Origin: Phoenix dactylifera
Taxonomy: Eukaryota > Streptophyta > Magnoliopsida > Arecales > Arecaceae
Assembly (NCBI RefSeq): GCF_009389715.1
Contig: NC_052404.1
Location: forward strand, 12,763,756-12,827,755
Direction: 5' to 3'
Length of the DNA stretch: 64,000 nt
Shown: positions 38,239-50,032 of the stretch, in pieces
Position numbering within the stretch: position 1 is the first letter of the stretch
Layout: each line of letters opens with the position of its first letter
Program-made: the position numbers and the translations under genes
The notes under the pieces: generated by a model
Seen by the model: the letters and a program-made list of their open reading frames with translations, nothing else
Databases searched by the model: none
What the model was told of the DNA's origin: nothing

Positions 38239-39083
38239 TGTTGCTGGAATTTGGACCCGGAGGCGACCACTGGGCCAGGAAGGAGGAGCTCCAGGAAGGC
38301 TTGGCGAATGACGGCGATTCGACGATGTGCGGCGTCCTCCGGAAGACCTGCAAGAAGCCGGTGGCCGGATTTTTCCGGCGCCGGCCCTCCGATGCTTAAG
38401 TCAGAGAGATGGCCCAAGAATATGCAAGAGCGGAGCTCGAGTTAGAGAGTCGGGAAAAATCCCCCCTCCCCCTCAGGAATTCCCTATTTATAGGGGGGAA
38501 CGGATTTACCTGTGATGTGACAGGGCGAAGGCACTGCCATATGGTTGGACGTATAGTGGAAGTTAATGCTCGATCGTGTAAATCAATGCTGTCTTCATAG
38601 GAGATCAGGCCGAAGCCTTTGAATTACTACGGAACCATGCTGTCGTTTATGGCCAAACAAGTTTGCCGTGTGGAGCTAAACATTCGTAGACAACAGGAGC
38701 CATGCGCCTTAATTATTGAATGAGCCACATGCCTGCAGAGGTCACATGCATTGATTGTTGAGTGAACTAGGCGTTTGGAGAGGCCATACGCTTTAATTGT
38801 TGCGTAAGCTGAATGTCTGGGGAGGCCATATGTATCGATTGTTGGCAAGGACAGGGCACGATTCGTGGGAGAACGCGATAATGGCGGTCTACCGCTCGGA
38901 TGCTTCCTAGTCGGAGGAGCCGCTTGGGCACTTTCAAGCCCTTAAGTCAGGATCCATTCGGCCGCCCCTTGCTCGGAGGGGTGCCCGGTCGCCTCCTACT
39001 CGGAGGGAGCGCTCGGGTTGCCTTCTGCTCGGAGGGATGCTTGGTTGCCTCCTACTCGGAGGGGATGCTTTTTCCCCCCAACA
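38239..39083 (-). repeat. 3' LTR of the Tat-like element (845 bp)
   Basis: It runs from TGTTGCTGG at 38239 to CCCCCCAACA at 39083, just before the polypurine tract. On the minus strand it reads TGTTGG…CA. A minus-strand TATA box (CTATAAATAG) lies at 38484-38493. A GCTCGGAGGG-like motif recurs several times at 38965-39062. Confidence 0.82.
38484..38493 (-). promoter_or_regulatory. TATA box of the Tat-like LTR
   Basis: CTATAAATAG on the minus strand. The same motif occurs in the 5' LTR at 63932-63941, where it would drive the element transcript. Confidence 0.65.
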
Positions 39084-39099
39084 CTACCCCCGACTTTCG
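39084..39099 (-). other. Polypurine tract of the Tat-like element
   Basis: The minus strand reads CGAAAGTCGGGGGTAG immediately before the 3' LTR. Confidence 0.75.
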
Positions 39100-39430
39100 A
39101 GCTCGAGCTGCTCGCAGGCTCGAGCGCGGAAAGTAGTTAAAGTGGATTAGGGGGGAATTTTGAATTATCGCGTGCTTCGAGACACTTTAATGGGAGTAGG
39201 TGGATGGCGTCCCTTCTTTCCAGAAGTGTCTCATCATTAGTACCTCCCATTTTTCCGAGCGTTCTTGCGCCGTGAGCTCATGATGGGGCTACACGATCCG
39301 ACGGGGCGTCTCCTTTTCCGAAGCGTCGGTCCTAATTGAATGCTGCGCCTTAATTCCCTGGGTTGACATGTGTCGTGATCTGGATAGGGAAGAGCGCTCT
39401 GCTGAGCGGATCTGAGTCGTTGGAGGGGTC

Positions 39431-39440
39431 TATATATAAA
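39431..39440 (+). promoter_or_regulatory. TATA box of the antisense gene in the Tat-like element
   Basis: TATATATAAA lies about 180 bases before the Met at 39619 and points away from the 3' LTR. It indicates that the opposite-strand gene has its own promoter inside the element. Confidence 0.6.
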
Positions 39441-39618
39441 CCCCTCCTTGGTCGTCTTTGATTTCTCTCCCATTGTCTTCCTCTCCTTCCCATCTTCTTC
39501 TCATCTTCTTTCCAGTCCGAAGCGGCAGATCTTCCATTGCCTCCGGTGAACTCCCACAGGTGTCCCTCTTTTTATTGCTCGGAACCCTTCTTTTCTCCCT
39601 TCTTCTTTCTTTTTCCTA

Positions 39619-41662
39619 ATGGGTCTTGGTCCGACTGAAATCGGGTCCATGATGAGTGAGTTAGAGGTTGAGATGGTTGAGGAGTGGTTTTTTCCTCGGC
39701 GAGGGTTTCGTTTGGAACCCGCTGGGTTGGGGGATCGGGTAACGAACCCCCCGGTAGGTCGGATCGGAGTGTACTTAGAGGCACTCTGGGCCGGCCTACG
39801 GTTTCCCCTCCATAGGTTCGTGAACGAGTTGCTCGGGTAGTACCAACTCGTCCCGGCGCAACTTGCTCCGAACGCACGGAGGACGATTATCGGGTTCTTG
39901 TCCCTGTGCATGGCATACGGGATCCCGACTTCCGTGAACGTCTTCCGGCGGCTCTTCATGTTGAAGTCCAATCCGGGAGATGGGGAGTGGCTCTATATTG
40001 CCCTTCGGGTGGGTCGGCCGCTCTTCCAGGGCGCTCCGTCGTCCATTCATGATTGGAAGAAAAAGTTTTTCTTTTTGGGTTCCGAGCGGACGTGGGGGTT
40101 CGACCCTAGGTGGAGGCAGAGCCAGCTCAGAACCGCCAACAAACTCCCCAGGCTTTCTTCATGCGAGCAGGGGATCCTTAACGCTGTTCGCAGCCTCGGG
40201 GATGGTATTCTTCTGAGCGGCCTCGTGAGCGAGGACGCTTTAGTCAATGTCGGTCTGAGCTCGGCGCGTCCTCAGGGTAAGGGTAGTAATAGAAAGGTTT
40301 TCTTTTTCTTTTTCTTTGTAATATTTTGCGAATTTATCTTGCTCGTCCTTGCAGATATTGCGAAGATGGTGACCAAGAGCGAAACTTTGTACGCTCGGTT
40401 CCGAAAGAGGGCTGCCGAGCTCGGAGGAGAACAGCTCGAGCCGAAGAAGAAGGCAAAGGTCTCGGCTGACGGAGCCGTCGAGAAGAGCGCTCTCCGGATC
40501 GGATCCTTCGAAGCTGCTCGGAGGGGAGGCTTGAGCTCCGAGCCCAAGAGCTCGGCTGGAGCCACAATGGCGCTTGCATGCCCGATGCCGATCTTACAGG
40601 TCCCCCCTCGGTCGCCTGTCCGACCCGAGCGCCCGGCATCCGGGCCGGGCAGCAGCCGAGGGGCTGTGAGGCCGCCCTCGCCGAAGGCGACAAGGCCCAG
40701 CCTTTCCGACCCACTGGAGGATAAGGGCCAAGAAGAAAGGCGGCCCTACGCTCCGGAATGGGCGGGGTTCGAGGGTGACTCAGCCCTCGAGAATGTTGAG
40801 ACGGCGTGGCAGATCTTCCGCGTCGCGCTCCTTCCAGCCGACAGGTCAAAAATTCAGGCCATGAGCCTGAATAATTTTTGGAGTCAACTCGCCTCTCTGT
40901 TATTCGGGTAGGTCTTCATTATTTGCCGTTATTTATTCCTTACACTTTTAGGTTTTATACCGTAATTTTATCCTCGGCCTAATTTCTGTCTTGGTTACAG
41001 CACCTCCACAAGATCGAGACACTGATCTCACTCGGGGCGGATTACAAAGAACGAGCTCGTCGGAGTTCACGGGCACTAGAAGAGGCCGAGAGAAAGCTGG
41101 CGGAGCTCGAGCTCCACAAGAAGGAGCTTTTGCTTAGAGTGGGGGCCACCGAGGACGAAGTCCAGCTTCTGACCATGGCGCTCGAGGAAGAGAAGGCCGC
41201 TCATACTCTGGCTAGATCAGAGTTGCGGGCCGCCGAGGCTCGCTTGGCCGAGGCGCAATCTCTGCTCGCCATCCGCGAGCAGAGAGTAAAGGAAGCAGAG
41301 CGGGAGCAGCTCGAAGCTCGGAAAAAGAAGGCCCAAGAATGGGCTCAGGATGCCGTCCGGCTCTTCCGAGAATCGAAAGAGTTTCAAGAGCTGCTCGAGG
41401 AGGAGGCCATGAACGGCCTTATTCACGGGTTCAACGACTTCCGCAATCAACTGCGCCTGCTTTGCCCCGATTTCAATCTCAATCTACTTCAGCTCGGAGC
41501 TGGAGTCGAAGGCCTCGGGGCGAGGTCGGGTGAAACGGCCGAAGAGGCAGCTCTGGAGTCTGCCCCAGAAGAAGCTGCTCGGGGAACCGCTCCCGAGGGT
41601 GTTGCGGCTATTTCCGAAGTCGCGCCCGAGAGCACCGAAGGCGGCGAGGTTGGGGCCACTAC
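39619..41662 (+). pseudogene. Antisense gene of the Tat-like element (putative 'gypsy-type transposase', PF04195-like), cut by Athila
   Basis: The gene runs opposite to gag-pol, between pol and the 3' LTR, where Retand-type elements carry an extra antisense ORF. Exon 1 (39619-40276) resembles the PF04195 plant domain (GFRLEPAGLGDRV, VGRIGVYLEALWAGLRFPLHRFVNELL, ERTWGFDPRW). It has one in-frame TAG at 39838-39840. A clean GT-AG intron (40277-40354) leads to exon 2 (40355 to about 40907), Lys/Ser/Pro-rich with a basic KKKAK run. Exon 3 (about 41001 on) is a long coiled coil rich in Glu, Ala and Leu. The obvious sites for intron 2 do not keep the frame, which suggests another lesion. At 41663 the frame runs into the Athila LTR, so the C-terminus is lost. 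Function of the family is unknown; 'transposase' is only a database label. Confidence 0.72.
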
Positions 41663-43422
41663 TGATGAGAGCACAAAAGTGCGATTTACACATCACTTAA
41701 ATTAGTATTACTGCTAATAAATAATGATAAAAGTATTGCATTAATATTATATTTTTTTGAGGGGTGCAGGTTATCATAAACTAGAGATAAAATATACATT
41801 TGGTACAATTGGGTTCAGAAAGATGCATGGCCCCAAGACGTACGCACCCAATCTCACTATGGCGTGGTCGAACCTATCATTTATCAAGCCCACAACCACA
41901 AATAGCAGTCAAGCCTAATCACACTGGAGCAACACTTGGCGACCATCCAGAGGGAACGAGCAATGAAACATCTAAGGAAAGATCATCCTAGAACTACACA
42001 TCATCAACCTATGGCCTAGAGAATGATCAGCAGATGCTTGGCACGGTGGAGAGCATGCCATATTTCAGCCATCCAGACATCCCGTTCGTTCGCTCATCCC
42101 AGCTTCGCAATTCAACCCTCCGCGAGTCCGAGTTTCATCCCCTGCATCCGTGAGCCAGCGTCTTTGGCGATTCTCCCAGATTCCACCTCACCAACGATCA
42201 ACGCCCGCATCCAAGCTTCCGGATTCCCAGCATCCGCACGACGTCCACGTCCGCGATCACCTCCGGCATCCGTCTCGTCCGCGTTCTCCTCCTTCTCAGC
42301 CTCACAACCTGAGCATGTCCGCGATCACCTCCCAAGCATCCTCCCAAGCCCGTGAAACCTCCCAGCCGTCCGTGATCAGCTCCCTTCCGGGCGTCCTCCA
42401 GATCGCGCTCCTCCACAGCGATCAGCGCCTCCCAGCCGTTCATAAGCCTCAACCCGCATCTCTGCGACCTCCTAGCAGTCCGCGATCAGCCCCGAGCCCG
42501 TGATCCCAGCTCCCGTATCAAGTCCCGAGCATCCCAGCCATTCCGCCTCCTCCATCGCGTCCGTTCTCAGCGCCGGATCCGGCCGAGATCAGCTCCTCCA
42601 ACGCCTCAGCCTCACGCGCCCAAGACCCAGCCGTTTGCCTCTAAAGCATTGATTCCAGCGCATTCCGAAGATCCATGGAGGGAGAGAGTTGATTATAAAA
42701 GGTAGTCGGCTGAGAGGGAGGCGGGTTCTCATCGGGAAAACAGAGGAGCCTCTGCGATTGAAGGGAGGAGTTGGGCGGCGGCAGGGGAAAGAAAAGAGAA
42801 GAAGGAAACAGGGTATGCCCTGTTTCCGAAAAGAAAAAAAAGAAAAAAATAGGGAAGAGGTGATGTTTGTAATGAGAGCCTAATTCCTTTGGCAAAGGGT
42901 GATGGATGAACCCTTGGCATGTTGCTTTCATCAAGTATACTCTAAACTTGTATTCTAATTGTTTAATATCCATTGGTATGATTTTGATTCTTGCTTACTC
43001 ATCTATAAGATAGATCTTGTATGGTTTATATATATATTGATGCATGGATTGTTTTGATGCTTGATTTATCGTAGACGTAATCGGCACGATAAATACTTGG
43101 ATGTTGAATTCATGTTCTAAGATTGTATACTCCATGATTAGAACTATTTTATCATATTAATCCTTAATCAAGAATCGCCGAGTTTATTTATTGAAAGTAA
43201 TATTGTTAAGGAGGATTCCGGATCCCTAGCCATCTCTATATTCTTGAACATTGTTTAATCACATATTATTCTCTGCTTTTAATTTCTAAAGATTAACTAA
43301 AAATTACATCTGAAATTACGCTAATAATTCATATTTCGTTCCCTGAGGAATCGACCTCGGACTCCCGAGTTATATTACTTGTGCGATTCTCCTGCACTTG
43401 GGAGAGCAATTTTATTTTTGCA
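41663..43422 (+). repeat. Athila-like LTR, first copy
   Basis: It begins TGATGAGAGCACAAAAGTG and ends TTTTTGCA, just before the PBS. A TATA box (TATAAAA) lies at 42694-42700. The middle part (about 42040-42640) is markedly C-rich and produces long meaningless frames. Confidence 0.88.
42694..42700 (+). promoter_or_regulatory. TATA box of the Athila-like LTR
   Basis: TATAAAA in GATTATAAAAGG, the only good TATA box in the LTR. The copy in the second LTR is at 52518-52524. Confidence 0.65.
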
Positions 43423-43431
43423 CCAAGTTTT

Positions 43432-43449
43432 TGGCGCCGTTGCCGGAGA
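43432..43449 (+). other. Primer-binding site, tRNA-Asp type (Athila copy 1)
   Basis: TGGCGCCGTTGCCGG matches the complement of the plant tRNA-Asp 3' end, the usual Athila primer. It lies 9 nt beyond the LTR. The same site in copy 2 is at 53256-53273. Confidence 0.82.
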
Positions 43450-44619
43450 ACGGCTGAGTTATTAGTATAATTTTAGATTTAATTTTTACCTTAGTAGTTA
43501 GTATTTTTCTTTTGAAAAAAAAAAAATTGCATCTTTACTACTATTTTTAATTCCCTGCACAGTTTGCATCAAACTCTGATATCATAGAAATTAGCCGTCT
43601 GATTTGACTCAAATTTGGTCAGCTAGTGTAAGACACATTGTTCAATAATCGGAACGGTCTGATTGACATTCTGAGACTTTTAAGACCATTAGATTAATAT
43701 AAAACCTTGCTGCTTTTTACTTTGAATTTTCTGCATTTAATTTTTTTTAGAATCAGAATTTTATTGTTATTATATCTCATCAACCCTTGTTGCTAATTGA
43801 AAATTGATTAAAAAAAAAACTTTAAGAAAAGATCAAGGGTGATTATTCAAAACTAAAAAAAAAGAAAAAAAAAAAAACCTAAAATTTTAAATTTCAAATT
43901 TCAAATTTCAGAATTCAAATTTCAGACTTCAACTCATAAAATTTTAAAAAAAAATAAATAAATAATTTGCTTGATCACCTATTCAATGAAATTTAATGTC
44001 ATGTCATAAAATATTAAAAAAAAATATCTTGATTGTTGCATATAGTATAAGGCATCAGCATAAAATATTCTAAGGGCTGAACCCATTTAAAAAGATAAGG
44101 TCGGGATTTCATCACTCGTCCTTAGCCCAAAAATCACCCCAGTGCATAAATGTCCCAAGCTTAACTAAAATCAACTAGACGTTGGCCCCTAAGGACATTC
44201 GAGCTCAATAGGACGAAGACCACCGAAAGTTGCACCAATTTCGCTCTGTGGCTTAGTTGATGTCTAGGCAAGCTTTGTCCCTATAAGGGAGACAGTTCAT
44301 CTGTTCGAAGCAAGTGGGTTTTAAGTGGGACCTTTGCGAACGCATCGTGACCCCTCCACTTACCTGGGAGCTTACCTGGTCAACTCGGTTCATTAGACCG
44401 GATTGGAGGCTTAGGTGCCCTCTTCAAACCAGTTAGGAGCTGTCCAGAAATTTAAGAAAAACATTAGAAATTGAGGTGTAATGTTTTGTTGCATGTTTGA
44501 TTGTGAATAGGATTTTTGTTTTAGGATGTCGTTTTAGGGTATCTTTAGTTGGTACTTATATTTATTTATTTTTTTTTTAAAAAAAAAGAAAGAAAAAAAA
44601 AGAGAGGGAAATATTTTGC
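43450..44619 (+). other. Untranslated leader of Athila copy 1
   Basis: About 1.2 kb, A-rich, with a short tandem AAATTTC array near 43885-43925. No coding frame was found. It is nearly identical to 53274-54443. Confidence 0.75.
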
Positions 44620-46794
44620 ATGTTAAAGTGGAATAGGGACGACACCGGTCGATTAAGTCGTACAACTTTAGATCATCCCTTAGGACATACCTCTGAAATT
44701 CCTTCACAATATCTCACACCTTGTGAGATGGCTGATCTAAATGAAGATGCGGGGAGTCACCACAATCGAGAACGAGAACCCCATGTTATGACTCTAAGAC
44801 AATACCTACAACCGGCTAGGACTAGTCAACCATCATGCATAATTTTTCCTGATAATGTAGGACATTTTGACATCAAACCCGGGGTAATTCAATTACTGCC
44901 CAAGTTTCACGGGTTAGAATCCGAGAGTCCGTATCTTCATTTAAAAGATTTTGAAGAATTGAGTATTACATTTAGAGTGCCAAACGTCACCGAGGATGTC
45001 CTCAAATTGACATTGTTCCCTTTCTCTCTAAAGGATAAGGCCAAAACATGGCTAAACTCTTTGCGACCTAGATCAATAAGAAATTGGCAAGATATGCAGA
45101 GAGAATTTTTAAAGAAGTTCTTCCCCACACAAAGGACCAACTTTTTGAAGAGACATATCAGCAATTTCCAACAAAAAGATAATGAAACATTTTATGAATG
45201 TTGGGAAAGATTTAAAGACCTTCTTCTCTCATGCCCTCATCACGGGTTCGAAACTTGGAGAACCATTAGCTTCTTTTATGAAGGTTTATCTCCACAGTTG
45301 AAACAGTTTGTAGAGACCATGTGCAATGGTAGATTTTTAGAAAAACACCCTGATGAGGCATGGGAGTATTTGGATTCCCTTGCTGAGACTGCCCAACTTT
45401 GGGATAACGGGGATAGAAACAACAAGTCTTTGCCTAAGCCTACTAGCTCTGTACAGGGAGGCCTTTACAACCTCAGAACTGAGGATGATCTTCATGCTAA
45501 AATGGCAGCCCTCACTAGGAAGGTAGAAGAAATTGAGCTTAGGAAGGTTGAGCCTGTCAAAACTATAGAGCTTAGAAACGAGTGTTGTGGCATCTGCGAT
45601 ATGTCGGGTCATACCACTACAGATTGCCCCACCATACCGGCATTCAAAGAAGTCTTGCACGATCAAGCAAATGCTATGAACTCCTACCAAAAGCCTTATA
45701 ACGATCCATACTCAAATACCTATAACCCTGGTTGGAAGAATCATCCAAACTTTAGGTGGAGAAACGATCATCCTCAACAGTCACACCATTCAGCTCCTCC
45801 ACCTGCACATCCTACTTTTGCATCACCACCCTCTCAAAAGCCAAATATCGAGGATACCTTGCAATCCATACAAACTTTTCTACAAGGTCAAGCTAATATC
45901 AATGCTCAAAATACTCGAAATTTTGAAGACATAAGGAACCAATTGTCAATGTTGACTACCGTCCTAAGTACCCAAGAGAAGGGTAAGCTTCCAGCTCAAC
46001 CCCAACCTAACCCACAAGTGCACGGTAGTAATAATACGGCTCCTTCTAGTTCGCATACAGAGCATGCAAAGAGCATCATGACTTTGCGTAATGGGAAAGT
46101 CATTGATCAACCCGTCCCATTGAGACCGCAGGTCACTTCTGATTCTGATGCTCCCAAAGTTGATGAAAGGGACAAAGAAGAAGTTGAGGTCCCAACTTCT
46201 ACTAAGAAAGTTGAATGTCCTTTTCCTCCACCTTTTCCACAACGGTTAAAGCCGTTGCAAAAGCTCGAACCTAATTCTGAAATTCTTGAGCTTTTTAAAC
46301 AAGTAAAGATCAACATACCTCTTCTTGATGCAATCAAACAAGTACCCTCATATGCCAAATTTTTGAAGGACTTGTGTACTGTCAAACGCCGATTAAATGT
46401 TAAAAAGAAGGCATTTTTAACTGAAAATGTGAGTGCTATATTGCAGCACAACATTCTCCCTAAATATAAAGATCCAGGTTGCCCAACCATTTCATGCATC
46501 ATAGGCGACTTTAGGATAGAGCGAGCATTGTTAGATTTAGGGGCAAGTGTGAATTTGTTGCCATATTCTGTATATGAGCAACTTGGTTTAGGTGAGTTGA
46601 AGCCAACCTCCGTCACTTTGCAATTAGCTGACAGGTCAGTTAAAATTCCAAGGGGGATTATCGAGGATGTATTAGTCCAAGTAGACAAGTTCTACTTTCC
46701 TGTCGATTTTATCGTATTGGACACACATCCGGCTTCGAACTCACAGTCTCAGATTCCGGTCATTTTAGGACGTCCATTCCTTGCGACTTTGTAG
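44620..46794 (+). pseudogene. Athila-like gag-protease, copy 1, frame lost in the protease region
   Basis: The 724-residue frame holds a retrotransposon gag domain (FPFSLKDKAKTWLNSL through LLLSCPHHGFETWRTISFFYEGLS, about residues 125-225), a knuckle CGICDMSGHTTTDC (about residue 325), a proline-rich linker and the aspartic protease LLDLGASVNLLPYSVYEQLGL (about residue 640). Near 46790, 17 bases present in copy 2 (56614-56630 region) are missing. This shifts the frame and gives an early TAG. The RT frame follows in another phase (46781 on), so copy 1 cannot make a fused Gag-Pol without a frame change. Confidence 0.88.
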
Positions 46795-49700
46795 GAATGG
46801 CGTCATGAAGCTTTCTTTTGGTAACATGACCTTAGAACTGAACATTTTTAATGTGTGCAAACAACCTAATGATCCCGAAGAGAGTAAGGAGGTTGATTGG
46901 GTTGAAACTATCGCGGAGGAATATTTGTTAGCTGAAGCATTTAACGATCCATCCGGCGATAGTTTAATTGATTGGTGTTCTAATGGCACCAATAAAGATG
47001 ATTTGTTGGTCAAACCGAGTATGAATTTTTCGAACGCCATGATGATCAATGGGTGGAGACCAAAAGTAGAAAAATTTGAACAGTTGCCACCTCGAGAAAC
47101 GAAAATAATACCATCCCATGAGCAAGCACCCAAGCTCGAATTGAAACCCTTACCAAAGGAACTTAAGTATGCATTTCTTGGACCCGAGGATACTTTTCCT
47201 GTAATTATCTCGTCTGAACTTGATCATATCCAAGAAAGAAAATTACTTGGTGCTCTAAAAAATCATAAGGGAGCCTTAGGGTGGTCTATTGCCGACTTGA
47301 AGGGAATTAGCCCCTTAATTTGCACGCACCGAATATATTTGGAGGACAATGCCAAAACCACAAGGCAAATGCAACGAAGGTTAAATCCTACGATGAGAGA
47401 TGTGGTTAAGGCAGAAGTCCTCAAGTTGCTTGATGTGGGTATTATTTACCCAATTTCCGATAGCAAGTGGGTAAGCCCTACTCAAGTTGTTCCTAAGAAG
47501 TCGGGTTTGACGGTAGTAGAAAATGAACAAGGTGAACTAGTTCCAACTCGTGTCCCGACGAGTTGGCGCATGTGTGTTGACTACCGAAAGCTGAATTTAG
47601 TCACACGAAAGGATCACTTTCCTCTACCCTTCCTAGACCAAGTATTGGAGAGGGTTGCAGGGCATGATTTCTATTGTTTTCTTGATGGCTATTCGGGATA
47701 TTATCAAATTAAAATTTCACCAGAAGATCAAGAGAAGACTACCTTCACTTGTCCTTTTGGCACATTTGCTTTCCGACGAATGCTATTTGGGTTGTGTAAT
47801 GCACCCGCAACATTTCAAAGATGCATGCTCAGCATTTTTGAAGACATGAACGAAAAATTTTTGGAAGTGTTCATGGATGACTTCTCCATTTTTGGTGACT
47901 CATTTGATGATTGCCTGTCACATTTACAAGCAGTCTTAGCTCGATGTATAGAAAAGAATTTGATACTGAATTGGGAGAAATGCCACTTCATGGTGCCAAA
48001 GGGAATTGTCCTAGGACACATTGTTTCATCAAAAGGAATGGAAGTAGATAGAGCTAAGACTGATTTAATTGCTAAGCTACCTGCACCCAAGACAGTTAGA
48101 GATGTCAGATCATTTTTGGGTCATGCCGGATTCTATAGGAGGTTCATTAAGGACTTTAGTGTCATAGCTCGACCATTATGTAACCTCCTATCCCTTGATA
48201 CACCGTTCAATTGGACTGAAACCTGTCAGGAGGCATTCGAAAAGTTGAAGTCTATGCTTAGCACTGCACCCATCGTGCAACCACCCGATTGGTCATTACC
48301 TTTTGAGATTATGTGCGACGCTAGCGACTATGCAATAGGAGCTGTCCTAGGACAACGCAAGGATAATAAGCCATATGTCATTTACTATGCAAGCAAAACC
48401 TTAAACGATGCTCAAATGAATTACACCACCACCGAGAAGGAATTGCTTGCAGTAGTATTTGCCTTAGATAAATTTCGCTCTTATATCCTTGGTGCTCCTA
48501 TTGTTATCTTCACAGACCATGCAGCGTTAAAATATTTGTTGGATAAGAAAGAGGCCAAACCACGTTTAATACGATGGATACTTCTACTCCAAGAATTTGA
48601 CATCACTATTAAAGATAAAAAGGGAGTAGAGAATGTGGTTGCTGACCATTTATCACGGCTAGTTTTTCATGATTCAATGCCACAATTTTCCATCAAGGAC
48701 TCATTCCCTGAAGAGCAGTTGTTTGCACTTTCTAGTATGCCATGGTATGCAGATATTGTAAATTTTCTTGTTACAAACCGGATGCCAGAGCATTGGGGGT
48801 CGACAGATAGAAAAATTTTCTTGCGCGAAGTAAAAAATTATTACTATGACGATCCCTATTTATTTAAATATTGCAACGATCAAATCCTTAGACGATGCAT
48901 ACCGGATCATGATATACAAAGCGTACTTTCTTTCTGCCATACTGATGCTTGCGGTGGACACTTTGCCTCTAAGAAAACTGTTGCAAAGGTCTTGCAATGT
49001 GGTTTCTATTGGCCTACTATGTTCAAAGATGCCCACGAGTTCTGCAGGACATGTGATCCATGTCAACGTATTGGAAGCCTAACTCGTAGGCAAATGATGC
49101 CTCTTCAACCCATTACTATTATCGAAATTTTCGATTGTTGGGGCATCGATTTTATGGGCCCATTCCCAGCATCTTTTGGATATGAGTACATTTTAGTCGG
49201 TGTCGAATATGTGTCCAAATGGGTAGAAGCTGTTGCTTGTAAGACCAATGATCACAAACCTGTCCTAAAGTTTTTAAAAGAAAATATTTTTTCACGATTT
49301 GGGATGCCTAAAATCATAATTAGTGACGGTGGAAAACACTTTTGTAATAAGCCTTTCGAAACCTTATTGAAAAAATATGGTGTCACCCATAGAATTGCTA
49401 TCCCATATCATCCGCAAACTAGTGGCCAGGTAGAGTTAGCCAATCGAGAGATCAAGCGTATTTTAGAGAAAACGGTGAACCCATCACGAAAAGATTGGTC
49501 CTTAAAACTATCAGATGCATTATGGGCCTATCGTACTGCATACAAAACCATTCTTGGCATGTCTCCCTACCGGCTAGTCTACGGTAAAGCGTGTCATTTG
49601 CCCGTAGAAATAGAACATAAATCGTATTGGGCAATTAGAAAATTGAATTTTGATTTACAAGATGCCGGTCTAGCTAGAAAATTGCAATTAAACGAGCTTA

Positions 49701-50032
49701 ATGAGATTCGCAGAGATGCTTATGACAACGCTAAAATTTGCAAAGAACGAATAAAGATCTTACATGATAAATCAATTTTGAAAAAATCTTTTGAACCTTT
49801 GCAAAAAGTTCTTTTATATGATTCCCGCTTACATCTGTTTCCTGGTAAGTTACGATCAAGATGGACAGGTCCCTACATCATAAAAACTGTTTTTCCACAT
49901 GGGGCGGTAGAGATTCAGAATCCACGGGATGGTAGAATTTTTAAGGTAAATGGACACAGGTTAAAACCTTTTCTTGAGAATTTTTCAGATGAAGAGGATT
50001 CCTTTTCCTTGGGGGAGCCTTCTTATGACTGA
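46781..50032 (+). pseudogene. Athila-like RT-RNase H-integrase, copy 1
   Basis: This frame of about 1083 residues has the RT with [22 protein letters not shown] and catalytic FMDDFSIFG, the RNase H with [30 protein letters not shown] and [11 protein letters not shown], the integrase zinc site (HTDACGGH … CRTCDPCQ) and core [17 protein letters not shown] and a Glu in the [12 protein letters not shown] helix. All catalytic residues look intact and the frame is complete to the TGA at 50030-50032. Only the 17-base loss upstream separates it from gag-protease. Very high identity to copy 2 suggests a recent origin. Confidence 0.9.

Noticed and set aside
42023-42503. Frames of 110-117 codons in the C-rich part of the Athila LTR
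   Set aside because: They recur identically in the second LTR (51847-52327), have low-complexity Ser/Pro composition and lie within LTR sequence.
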